A stretch of 6,043 nucleotides of DNA from an uncultured Eubacteriales bacterium (GTDB taxonomy: Bacteria > Bacillota > Clostridia > Oscillospirales > Oscillospiraceae): the NCBI GenBank assembly GCA_949744025.1, contig CATJWA010000288.1, forward strand, positions 1 through 6,043. The letters are read 5' to 3'. The position numbers and the translations under genes were made by a program. The notes below the pieces were generated by a model that searched no databases, was not told where the DNA came from, and saw nothing but the letters and a program-made list of their open reading frames with translations. This document shows positions 1-5,267 of this stretch, in pieces; position 1 is the first letter of the stretch; every line of letters begins with the position of its first letter.

Positions 1-61
1 CGCCATGAAGTATTATCTCCGCGGCGGCATCCGTATTATCCCTGATTATCTCTGTTTTCAT
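1..61 (-). CDS. tsaC: Start of a probable threonylcarbamoyl-AMP synthase (TsaC/Sua5/YrdC), truncated by the window edge
   Basis: Only the first 20 codons are inside the window. The minus-strand reading begins MKTEIIRDNTDAAAEIILHG. This resembles the N-terminus of Sua5/YrdC proteins, where a short strand and an 'AAEIL..GG' helix precede the (absent here) FPTETVYGLG motif. The family makes threonylcarbamoyl-AMP from threonine, bicarbonate and ATP for t6A37 modification of ANN-decoding tRNAs in the cytoplasm. The start ATG (61-59) overlaps the prfA stop TGA (60-58) as ATGA, suggesting translational coupling. An AGGAG lies inside the last prfA codons, but only 2 nt from the ATG, which is close. 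In Firmicutes a Sua5 gene commonly follows prfA, and this context carries much of the identification. The catalytic part is not visible. Confidence 0.62.
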   Translation of the reverse strand, partial: MKTEIIRDNTDAAAEIILHG

Positions 62-1131
62 TTCTCCTGCGCCTGCGCTTTCAGTTTTTCTGCCCGGTCG
101 GCGGTTACAAGCGCGTCGATCAGCCCGTCAAGCTCCCCGTTTATTATTTCGGAGATGTTAAAGTTTTTGTTATCCCCTGTCAGACGGTGGTCCGTGACCC
201 TGTTCTGCGGGAAGTTATAGGTGCGTATTCTCTCGCTGCGGTCGCCGCTGCCGACCTGACTTCTTCGCTCGGCCGCCACGGCGCTGCGGCGCTTTTCCTG
301 CTCTGCCTCGAAAAGCTTTGAGCGCAGAATCTTCATCGCGCGGTCCTTGTTCTTGTACTGGCTGCGCTCGTCCTGGCACTCCACGACCGTTCCGGTGGGC
401 AGATGCGTTATGCGAATTGCGCTCTCTGTCTTGTTCACGTGCTGTCCGCCCGCTCCGGAGGAACGGTAGGTGTCAATTTGAAGGTCGTTCGGGTTTATCT
501 CGAAGTCCAGCTCCTCCGCCTCCGGCAGCACGGCCACTGTCGCGGCCGAGGTGTGTATCCGCCCCGACGACTCCGTCACCGGCACTCGCTGAACACGGTG
601 CGTACCCGCCTCAAATTTCAGGCGGGAGTAGGCTCCCTCGCCCTCGATGATGAAGCTTATCTCCTTTATCCCGCCCAGCTCAGTGTCGCTGAGGTTCACG
701 ACCTCGGTTTTCCATCCGTGCCGCTCGGCGTACATGCCGTACATCCGGAAAAGGTCGCCGGCGAAAAGCATTCCCTCCTCGCCGCCGACGCCGCCGCGTA
801 TCTCCATTATAACATTTTTGGCGTCATTCGGGTCTTTAGGCAAAAGCAGCAGCGTCAGCTCCCTTTGCGTGCTCTCAAGCGCCGCCTTTGCCCCAGCGTA
901 CTCCTCCGTGGCCAGCTCGCGCATTTCCGCATCGGCCATGAGCTCCTGCGCGTCACGCATAGCCGCCTCATAGCCCCTGTACCGGCGGTAGGCCGCGACT
1001 ATGGGCTCAAGCTCCTTCTGTTCACGCGCCAGACGCGCGTACAGTCCCGGGTCTCCGTAGGTCTCCGGCTGCAACATACGGCTTTCAATTTCAACAAATC
1101 TGTCCTCAAGCTGTTTTATCTTCTCCAGCAT
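58..1131 (-). CDS. prfA: Peptide chain release factor 1 (RF-1)
   Basis: This 357-residue protein has the normal full length for bacterial RF1. It recognises UAA and UAG in the ribosomal A site and triggers peptidyl-tRNA hydrolysis. Residues 1-100 form the helical N-terminal domain. The codon-reading tripeptide is PVT at 184-186, within RVPVTESSGR; the PxT form marks RF1 rather than RF2, which has SPF. The catalytic GGQ loop is at 228-230 (SSGAGGQHVNKTES), whose Gln is the usual PrmC methylation target. The C-terminal region ends in a charged helix. The ATG at 1131 is preceded by GAGGA about 9 nt upstream, and the protein begins MLEKIKQLEDRF as is typical. The stop overlaps the start of the probable tsaC, so the two are likely one operon read from the promoter at 1171-1199. 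prmC, often adjacent in Firmicutes, is not between them and not immediately upstream. Confidence 0.97.
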   Translation of the reverse strand: MLEKIKQLEDRFVEIESRMLQPETYGDPGLYARLAREQKELEPIVAAYRRYRGYEAAMRDAQELMADAEMRELATEEYAGAKAALESTQRELTLLLLPKDPNDAKNVIMEIRGGVGGEEGMLFAGDLFRMYGMYAERHGWKTEVVNLSDTELGGIKEISFIIEGEGAYSRLKFEAGTHRVQRVPVTESSGRIHTSAATVAVLPEAEELDFEINPNDLQIDTYRSSGAGGQHVNKTESAIRITHLPTGTVVECQDERSQYKNKDRAMKILRSKLFEAEQEKRRSAVAAERRSQVGSGDRSERIRTYNFPQNRVTDHRLTGDNKNFNISEIINGELDGLIDALVTADRAEKLKAQAQEK

Positions 1132-1160
1132 TACGCTTTGTCCTCTATTCGCCTTATTTC

Positions 1161-1176
1161 TTAGTTTATTAGTTTA
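1161..1176. repeat. Perfect tandem 8-bp duplication in the prfA promoter
   Basis: The plus strand reads TTAGTTTA twice in immediate succession (1161-1168 and 1169-1176). On the minus strand this gives two TAAACTAA copies. The upstream copy contains the predicted -10 box of prfA, and the downstream copy covers the expected transcription start. It could be a recent slippage product or just AT-rich promoter sequence. Confidence 0.6.
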
Positions 1177-1199
1177 TCACAATTTCCCATGTATGTAAA
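1171..1199 (-). promoter_or_regulatory. Predicted sigma-A promoter of prfA (and probable tsaC)
   Basis: Read on the minus strand, the -35 box is TTTACA (1199-1194, five of six consensus bases). A 17-nt spacer follows, then the -10 box TAAACT (1176-1171, four of six) with an extended TGA immediately upstream (1179-1177). Transcription would start near 1164, giving a leader of about 33 nt that includes the GAGGA ribosome binding site. Confidence 0.65.
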
Positions 1200-1249
1200 C
1201 CGTTGACTTGGTTTAACGGAAATTTAAGAGAGTTTTAATGCACGGCGGC

Positions 1250-1278
1250 TTGAATCAAATCAGCAAATGTGATAGCAT
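1250..1278 (+). promoter_or_regulatory. Predicted sigma-A promoter of the zinc-ribbon gene and rlmD
   Basis: TTGAAT at 1250-1255 (four of six -35 bases) is followed by a 17-nt spacer and TAGCAT at 1273-1278 (four of six), with an extended -10 TGA at 1270-1272. The start would lie near 1285, just ahead of the GGAGG at 1294-1298. A competing weaker candidate uses TTTAAT at 1234-1239 as the -10. TTGACT at 1203-1208 is a good -35 on its own but is 25 nt from that box. Confidence 0.5.
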
Positions 1279-1280
1279 TT
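1265..1280. repeat. Short inverted repeat overlapping the plus-strand -10 region
   Basis: AAATG (1265-1269) and CATTT (1276-1280) are perfect inverted arms separated by 6 nt. They straddle the predicted extended -10 at 1270-1278, where a small repressor could bind. Arms of 5 bp are short enough to arise by chance. Confidence 0.35.
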
Positions 1281-1305
1281 AAGAAAACAGTCCGGAGGTA
1301 GAGAT

Positions 1306-1545
1306 ATGCAGTGCCCCTATTGCGTAAAGGAAATGGAAATCGGTCTTATCAGGTCCCCGCACGAGGTGTCGTGGTTCCCTGGGACTAAAAAGCCCGTGTT
1401 CGCGAGGGCCAAATTCCACGACGGCAGCGTCGTTTTGTCCACTCTGTCCCATTTCAACGGCTCCGCCGTGGCCGCCTGGCTCTGCCGCGGCTGTGAAAAG
1501 GTGATTATTGATTTTTCGGACGGCGCCTGCGACATGAACGGGTGA
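1306..1545 (+). CDS. Small zinc-ribbon protein, DUF6487 (PF20097)-like
   Basis: This 79-residue soluble protein has two cysteine pairs, CPYC at 3-6 and CRGC at 60-63, a spacing typical of a four-cysteine zinc ribbon. Between them lie a W-x-P element (23-25) and a basic stretch. The C-terminal KVIIDF strand follows the second knuckle. This pattern (MxCPYCxxEM at the start, LCxxCxKVIIDF at the end) matches small proteins called DUF6487/PF20097, whose function is unknown to me. There is no signal peptide or membrane segment. The start is supported by GGAGG at 1294-1298, 7 nt before the ATG. The gene ends 16 nt before rlmD, whose ribosome binding site overlaps its stop codon, so the two are almost certainly co-transcribed. 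Binding of nucleic acid or a protein partner is possible but inferred only from the zinc-ribbon fold. Confidence 0.85.
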   Translation: MQCPYCVKEMEIGLIRSPHEVSWFPGTKKPVFARAKFHDGSVVLSTLSHFNGSAVAAWLCRGCEKVIIDFSDGACDMNG

Positions 1546-1561
1546 AAGGAGGCGCGGCGGC

Positions 1562-2914
1562 ATGGACGCTCTTGCTAAAAACCAACTGCATACCGTGACG
1601 ATAGACGGCTGGTCGGCTGACGGAGCCGGTGTTGCCCATGTACTCGGTCGGGCCGTGTTCGTCAAGGGCGCCATTCCCGGCGAGGACTGGGTCGTGCGCA
1701 TTGTAAAGGTCACATCCGCCGCCGTTTTCGCGCGCGGCGAGCGGCTTCTGAAGCCATCTCCCCACCGAGTGGAGCCGGACTGCCCCGTTTTCGGAAAATG
1801 CGGCGGCTGTGCTCTGCGGCACGTGGACTACGCAAGCGAGCTTGAATTCAAGCTGGCGAAGGTCAACGACGCCTATGCCCACGTCGGCGGCCTTGAGCTG
1901 CGCGCGGAGAGGATAATCGGCGCGCAGAGCGTCGACGGCTACCGCAACAAGGGCATCTACGCCGTGGCGGAGGGGCCGCGGACGGGATTTTTCCGCCCGC
2001 GCAGCCATGAGCTGATACCGGTGGAGCGCTGTCTTATACAAGCCGAGAGCGCCGACCGCGCCGCGCGCGCCGTGTGTGCTTTCATGCGTGAAAACGGCAT
2101 CCCCGCCTATGACGAGGCCAGCGGCCGAGGTCTTGTGCGCCGCGTGTTCACGCGAAACGGCCTGCGTTCCGGTGAAATGCTCGTCACTGTCGTCTCTGCC
2201 GGCGGCTTCGGTGCAAAAACCAAAAAGCTTGTAGAGGTCCTCCGACGCGCAGTGCCCGAAGCGACTGGGATAATCCTGAATATCAACAAAAGCTGCGGCA
2301 ACGCCGTGCTCAAGGGTGATTTTTATACGCTCTGGGGCAGCGGCACAATGCGCGATAAGCTGTGCGGCCTTGAATTTGAGCTGTCTCCGCTGTCCTTTTA
2401 CCAGGTCAATCCCGCGCAGGCGGAAAAGCTCTATTCGCTGGCATTGGATTACGCCGCGCCCGCCGGCCGGGGTCTGATACTGGACCTGTACTGCGGCGCG
2501 GGAACTATTTCGCTGTGTCTGGCACGCGGGTGCGAGCGCGTAATCGGTGCGGAGATAGTTCCCGAATCGGTGGAAAATGCGAGGAAAAATGCGGCCGGCA
2601 ACGGTGTTGAAAACGTCGAGTTTATTTGCGCCGACGCCGGTCAGGCCGCCGCGAAGCTGTCCGAACGCGGACTGCGTCCAGACGCGGTTGTGCTCGACCC
2701 TCCGCGCAAGGGTCTGACCGAGCAGGTTATAAGCTCAGTGTGTTCCATGTCTCCAAAGCGCGTTGTGTACATCTCCTGTAATGCGGCCACACAGGCCCGT
2801 GACCTTGCTCTGTTTAAGCAGCGCGGATACATTCCCCGCCGCGCTGCCGCAGTTGACATGTTCCCGAGAACGGCTCATGTGGAGACGGTCGCGCTTCTCT
2901 CACCGCTTCCCTAA
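1562..2914 (+). CDS. rlmD: 23S rRNA (uracil-C5)-methyltransferase, RlmD/RumA (TrmA) family
   Basis: This 450-residue enzyme transfers a methyl group from S-adenosylmethionine to C5 of a uracil in RNA, by family precedent U1939 (and, in RlmCD types, also U747) of 23S rRNA. Residues 5-62 form a TRAM RNA-binding domain. Cysteines 74, 80 and 83 (CPVFGKCGGC), with Cys157, are the expected 4Fe-4S ligands. The methyltransferase domain carries the SAM motif DLYCGAGTISL (308-318) and DPPRKG (379-384). The catalytic nucleophile is Cys406 in YISCN, and the general base is Glu441 in HVET near the C-terminus. All key residues are present and the length is normal. AAAGGAGG at 1545-1552 sits 9 nt before the ATG. 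Which uracil it modifies, and whether it is mono- or dual-specific as in Gram-positive RlmCD, cannot be read from sequence. No clear intrinsic terminator follows it. Confidence 0.95.
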   Translation: MDALAKNQLHTVTIDGWSADGAGVAHVLGRAVFVKGAIPGEDWVVRIVKVTSAAVFARGERLLKPSPHRVEPDCPVFGKCGGCALRHVDYASELEFKLAKVNDAYAHVGGLELRAERIIGAQSVDGYRNKGIYAVAEGPRTGFFRPRSHELIPVERCLIQAESADRAARAVCAFMRENGIPAYDEASGRGLVRRVFTRNGLRSGEMLVTVVSAGGFGAKTKKLVEVLRRAVPEATGIILNINKSCGNAVLKGDFYTLWGSGTMRDKLCGLEFELSPLSFYQVNPAQAEKLYSLALDYAAPAGRGLILDLYCGAGTISLCLARGCERVIGAEIVPESVENARKNAAGNGVENVEFICADAGQAAAKLSERGLRPDAVVLDPPRKGLTEQVISSVCSMSPKRVVYISCNAATQARDLALFKQRGYIPRRAAAVDMFPRTAHVETVALLSPLP

Positions 2915-2915
2915 A

Positions 2916-3059
2916 TTATTCGCTTGAAGCAAAAATCCCCGACACGGCGAAGCTTCCGGTTATGTCGTCCTCATAAATCCGCTTGAAAATACGGTCAGGT
3001 TCTGCTATCCGCTCCGAGGCCTCGACAGCCTTGCTGTCACTGTGAGGTAAAACACGAAC
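2916..3059 (-). pseudogene. Probable C-terminal remnant of a large serine recombinase
   Basis: The minus strand is open from about 3122 to a TAA at 2918-2916 without a convincing start. From about 3032 to 2955 it reads KAVEASERIAEPDR then IFKRIYEDDITGS. Large serine recombinases of Firmicutes transposons have a very similar stretch (roughly 'ERIAELDRIFKRIYEDxxTGxxSxERF') in their coiled-coil C-terminal region. After GS the similarity stops: the SxERF continuation is replaced by FAVSGIFASSE and a stop. Upstream of about 3045 nothing recognisable remains of the catalytic, recombinase or zinc domains. I therefore read it as a decayed fragment left by a lost mobile element. The match is from memory of the family and about 25 residues long, so chance or another coiled-coil protein remains possible. 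Confidence 0.55.
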
Positions 3060-3062
3060 AGA

Positions 3063-3087
3063 GCAGGAAGCAATGATAGCTTCCTGC
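3063..3087 (-). terminator. Perfect 9-bp stem-loop, possible terminator of the SLH/SGNH gene
   Basis: GCAGGAAGC (3063-3071) and GCTTCCTGC (3079-3087) form a perfect stem with a 7-nt loop. On the minus strand the stem is followed by TCTGTTCGTGTTTT, which is T-rich but interrupted. It lies about 97 nt past the stop of the surface-protein gene. On the plus strand, downstream of rlmD, no T tract follows. It may be a weak terminator, or a hairpin inherited from the element that left the neighbouring recombinase fragment. Confidence 0.42.
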
Positions 3088-3183
3088 CCTGATCTTGCAA
3101 TGCCCTGGTATATATATGGTTTTCAGATCAATTCCTTATCCACCCGCGGAACCCCCGCAAGAGCTTCATTTTCCTATAGCTTC

Positions 3184-4452
3184 TCAGTACAGCGTTCTCA
3201 TGCACGTCTCCCACACGGCGTAATACTGCGCGTGCAGGTGTACGCCGTCGCCGCTCCAGTCTGAGGGGAGATAGCCGTCCTCGCCCTGAAGCGCGGAGCA
3301 CACGTCCATGTAGTAGCACTGCTTTTCCTCCGCCAGCTTCCGCAGCGCCTCGTTGTACATGTTCACGCGCGTCATGTTGAACACGGTGCTGGACTCCGAC
3401 TTGCTCTTTGTCACCGGCAGAATCGAGAGAATGTAGATATCCGCGTCAGGCTGCGCCTCGATAATCGTGTCGAGCATGTCGCCGTAAAGCCCGATGAAAT
3501 AGTCCACGTCGCTGCCAATCTCGTTGATACCCAGCTCTATGTAAATCCTGTCGTGCTGTTCCTGACAAAGCGCCTGCACTAAAGTGCCGACCTGCCCGTT
3601 TTTAAGCTGCATGTTCCTCGTCTTGGTCGCGGACACCACCGACACGCTCGTGCCGCAGAAGTAATTGATGGACTTAAGCCCCGAGTACAGCCTCAGTCCG
3701 TCCACAAGACTGTTGCCGAGTATCGCGGCGTTTTCAAAAAAGCTGTCGTCCTGCTCGGCCTGCTTTGTCAGGTCGGGACCGGAGTATTTCAGCGTAAAGC
3801 TCTGTCTCAGGCTCCTGTCGGTCATGCGCGTTATTATCGCGGCGGCCTCTGCGCGGGAAATGCTGCTCTCGGGACGGAAAGCGCCGCGGGAGTTGCTGCC
3901 GGTCACAATACCCGCGCGGTAGAGCATGTAGATGCTCGCGGCATACTCGTCTCCGGTTTTCACATCGGGTATCACGTCGGCGTCTATGTCGTTAATCTGC
4001 TCAAGGGCCTCTTTCGGCAGCGCGCGGGAGAGTATGTCGGCAAACTGCGCGCGCGTGGCCGCGGCATCAAGAGCCGGACTGCCGGAAATTATGCCGTTCT
4101 CCCTGGCGTAGCTGACGTACGGCGCGTACCAGGTCCTGCCCTGCTCAAACTCTCCGGAGCCGGTGTTGTATATCTTATGCAGGCGCGCGGCCATGACAAT
4201 GGTCTGCGCCACGGTTATCTCCCCCGCGGCGTTGAAATAATCCGCCGACTCGCCGCTCATGAGCCCCAGCTCATAGGCCGCGCCGACGCTGGCATTAAAC
4301 CAGTCCTCCGGCGCAACATCCGTAAACTGCCCGTTTTTATAGGTGTTCACGTTCTTGAAATTGAGCATACCGCCGCCAGCGGCCATAACGCCGGACGGAT
4401 TGCCGCTGAGCGTCAATATAATCGAAAGAAGAAAGGAAATCAGCTTTTTCAT
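3184..4452 (-). CDS. Secreted surface protein: signal peptide, three SLH repeats, SGNH/GDSL-type hydrolase
   Basis: This 422-residue protein starts at the ATG at 4452, which has GGAGG 10 nt upstream and begins directly with a signal peptide (MKKLISFLLSIILTLSG, likely cleaved after VMA-A near 24-25). An in-frame ATG 45 nt upstream would add a hydrophilic extension before the signal peptide and is less likely. SLH repeats lie at about 43-95, 108-146 and 161-210; they normally anchor proteins to pyruvylated secondary cell-wall polymers. Residues about 243-422 look like an SGNH hydrolase: block I is ILGNSLVDG with candidate nucleophile Ser248, block III is ELGINEIG with Asn310, and block V is SGDGVHLH with Asp402 and His405. 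Such domains are esterases or acyl hydrolases, for example acting on acetylated glycans; the substrate here is unknown. The GNS and GINE variants depart from canonical GDS and GxND. Confidence 0.88.
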   Translation of the reverse strand: MKKLISFLLSIILTLSGNPSGVMAAGGGMLNFKNVNTYKNGQFTDVAPEDWFNASVGAAYELGLMSGESADYFNAAGEITVAQTIVMAARLHKIYNTGSGEFEQGRTWYAPYVSYARENGIISGSPALDAAATRAQFADILSRALPKEALEQINDIDADVIPDVKTGDEYAASIYMLYRAGIVTGSNSRGAFRPESSISRAEAAAIITRMTDRSLRQSFTLKYSGPDLTKQAEQDDSFFENAAILGNSLVDGLRLYSGLKSINYFCGTSVSVVSATKTRNMQLKNGQVGTLVQALCQEQHDRIYIELGINEIGSDVDYFIGLYGDMLDTIIEAQPDADIYILSILPVTKSKSESSTVFNMTRVNMYNEALRKLAEEKQCYYMDVCSALQGEDGYLPSDWSGDGVHLHAQYYAVWETCMRTLY

Positions 4453-4462
4453 GCTTTGGAAT

Positions 4463-4467
4463 CCTCC
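4463..4467 (-). promoter_or_regulatory. Ribosome binding site that fixes the start of the SLH/SGNH gene
   Basis: GGAGG on the minus strand, 10 nt before the ATG at 4452. It lies downstream of the alternative in-frame ATG at 4497, so it can serve only the shorter start, which opens directly with the signal peptide. Confidence 0.7.
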
Positions 4468-4500
4468 ACTCGAAGTATTTTTCGGCCCATTCCGCACAGC

Positions 4501-4515
4501 GGGGACCTTGTCCCC
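4501..4515 (-). repeat. GC-rich hairpin in the leader of the SLH/SGNH gene
   Basis: GGGGAC and GTCCCC form a perfect 6-bp stem around a 3-nt loop, about 50 nt before the translation start. The C-run at 4511-4517 could instead pair with GGGG at 4530-4533, so two mutually exclusive folds are possible. Neither fold is followed by a T tract, so it does not look like a terminator. I see no good promoter in the 128 nt between the SLOG gene and this gene; TCTAAT and TTTAAT -10-like boxes there lack a -35. Readthrough from the SLOG promoter is therefore possible. Confidence 0.4.
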
Positions 4516-4580
4516 CCTGAAGGTTCTGCGGGGCCCTTAACAGACTATTAAAACCGGCGCGCGATTAGAACCGGAAAACG

Positions 4581-5078
4581 TCAAACCGGCAGCTCTATCA
4601 CTTCAATCCCCCGACGCAGGGCGTAAAGTATTGTGCTGCGCGTGCCGCCGGCCCTGCCGTCATACGCGGCAATCAGCACCGAGGCGTTGTCAACCATGTA
4701 GTGGTTGCGGCGAATCAGGCAGTCATCGGTGTAATGGCTCTGCACAACCGTCTGGTAATCGCACTCCGAGACCAGACGGTTATATCTCCGGCGCTGGCGC
4801 TCGCTCCAGCGCTCGCTCTGGCCCTGCCAGGGTATCGCGGCCTCTATCGTTATATCCTCATACATCGAGCGCAGCTCCATGAGCACCTCGCAAAAATAGG
4901 TATCGCAGCCCGTGGCCATGCCGCAAAGAAAATGGCGTATTCCCGCGGTATACACAGCCTGCGCGGCGTCATACATGCTCTGCTTGAGCCTGACGCAGCG
5001 GCTGTCGAGCTCATTGTCACGCCAGGGAAGCTTGCCCTCCCTGTGACCCGTGAAGGCGCAGCATATTTTCCTGTCCAT
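4581..5078 (-). CDS. SLOG family protein (DUF1273/YpsA-like Rossmann protein)
   Basis: This 165-residue soluble protein matches the YpsA/DUF1273 branch of the SLOG superfamily. It has TGHR at 10-13 after the first strand, a GMATGCD glycine-rich turn at 53-59, and an IPWQGQSERW segment at 82-91. It also has RRNHYMVDNASVLIAAYDG at 123-141, and AGGTRSTILYA at 143-153, the GGT turn before a helix. The ends are intact. SLOG domains are Rossmann-like folds thought to bind nucleotide-derived ligands. B. subtilis YpsA, in the same family, affects cell division, but no function is established for this clade. The start is firm, with GGAGG 7 nt upstream. It has its own near-consensus promoter (5126-5154) and is insulated from the permease gene by the terminator at 5195-5226. 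The next gene downstream is 128 nt away, with no obvious terminator between, so co-transcription with the surface hydrolase cannot be excluded. Confidence 0.88.
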   Translation of the reverse strand: MDRKICCAFTGHREGKLPWRDNELDSRCVRLKQSMYDAAQAVYTAGIRHFLCGMATGCDTYFCEVLMELRSMYEDITIEAAIPWQGQSERWSERQRRRYNRLVSECDYQTVVQSHYTDDCLIRRNHYMVDNASVLIAAYDGRAGGTRSTILYALRRGIEVIELPV

Positions 5079-5125
5079 CTCCGGTCCTCCATCTCCCGCG
5101 GCATATCGACGTGGTTCGACACAGT

Positions 5126-5154
5126 ATTTTACCGCATTTTTCTCCCAATGTCAA
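5126..5154 (-). promoter_or_regulatory. Strong sigma-A promoter of the SLOG gene
   Basis: On the minus strand TTGACA (5154-5149, perfect -35) is followed by a 17-nt spacer and TAAAAT (5131-5126, five of six -10 bases). Transcription should start near 5119, giving a leader of about 40 nt that contains GGAGG 7 nt before the ATG. It is the best promoter match in the window. Confidence 0.82.
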
Positions 5155-5194
5155 AGCCTATGTGCTCCCTTGCCCAAAACCGTCCCGCGCAGGC

Positions 5195-5226
5195 AAAAAG
5201 GCACAGTCCTGAGACTGTGCCTTTTT
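5195..5226 (-). terminator. Strong intrinsic terminator after the permease gene (symmetric, potentially bidirectional)
   Basis: Fourteen-base perfect arms (5195-5208 and 5213-5226) flank a CTGA loop. The core stem GGCACAGTC/GACTGTGCC is GC-rich, and it is bordered by five A on one side and five T on the other, so each strand has a U tract. It lies 42 nt past the permease stop and upstream of the SLOG promoter. It therefore ends permease transcription before the SLOG gene. Confidence 0.93.
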
Positions 5227-5267
5227 CATACTCGTTTCCGTCCGAATGCGGCGAGGGCATACCCCGC

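Noticed and set aside
403..1164. Long plus-strand open frame (253 codons) antisense to prfA
   Set aside because: It is an out-of-frame shadow of prfA in GC-rich DNA, with no recognisable domains and no ribosome binding site. The opposite strand carries an unambiguous RF1.
1505..2041. Minus-strand open frame antisense to the zinc-ribbon gene and rlmD
   Set aside because: Its translation lacks any family signature and covers two well-supported plus-strand genes.
3130..3165. Short GC-rich inverted repeat (GCGG/CCGC) just downstream of the SLH/SGNH stop as a terminator
   Set aside because: The stem is only 4 bp and no T tract follows on the minus strand; the hairpin at 3063-3087 is the better candidate.
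3073..3264. Plus-strand open frame of 63 codons starting in the hairpin loop
   Set aside because: There is no ribosome binding site, it begins inside the hairpin and runs into the end of the surface-protein gene; the composition is not protein-like.
4453..4497. Fifteen-codon N-terminal extension of the SLH/SGNH protein from the ATG at 4497
   Set aside because: It would put a hydrophilic segment before the signal peptide, and the good GGAGG lies inside the extension, correctly placed for the ATG at 4452.
4792..4825. Direct repeat of GCGCTCGCTC within the SLOG gene
   Set aside because: It encodes the SERWSER stretch of a conserved region, and a 10-bp repeat of this kind is explained by repeated Ser-Glu-Arg codons.
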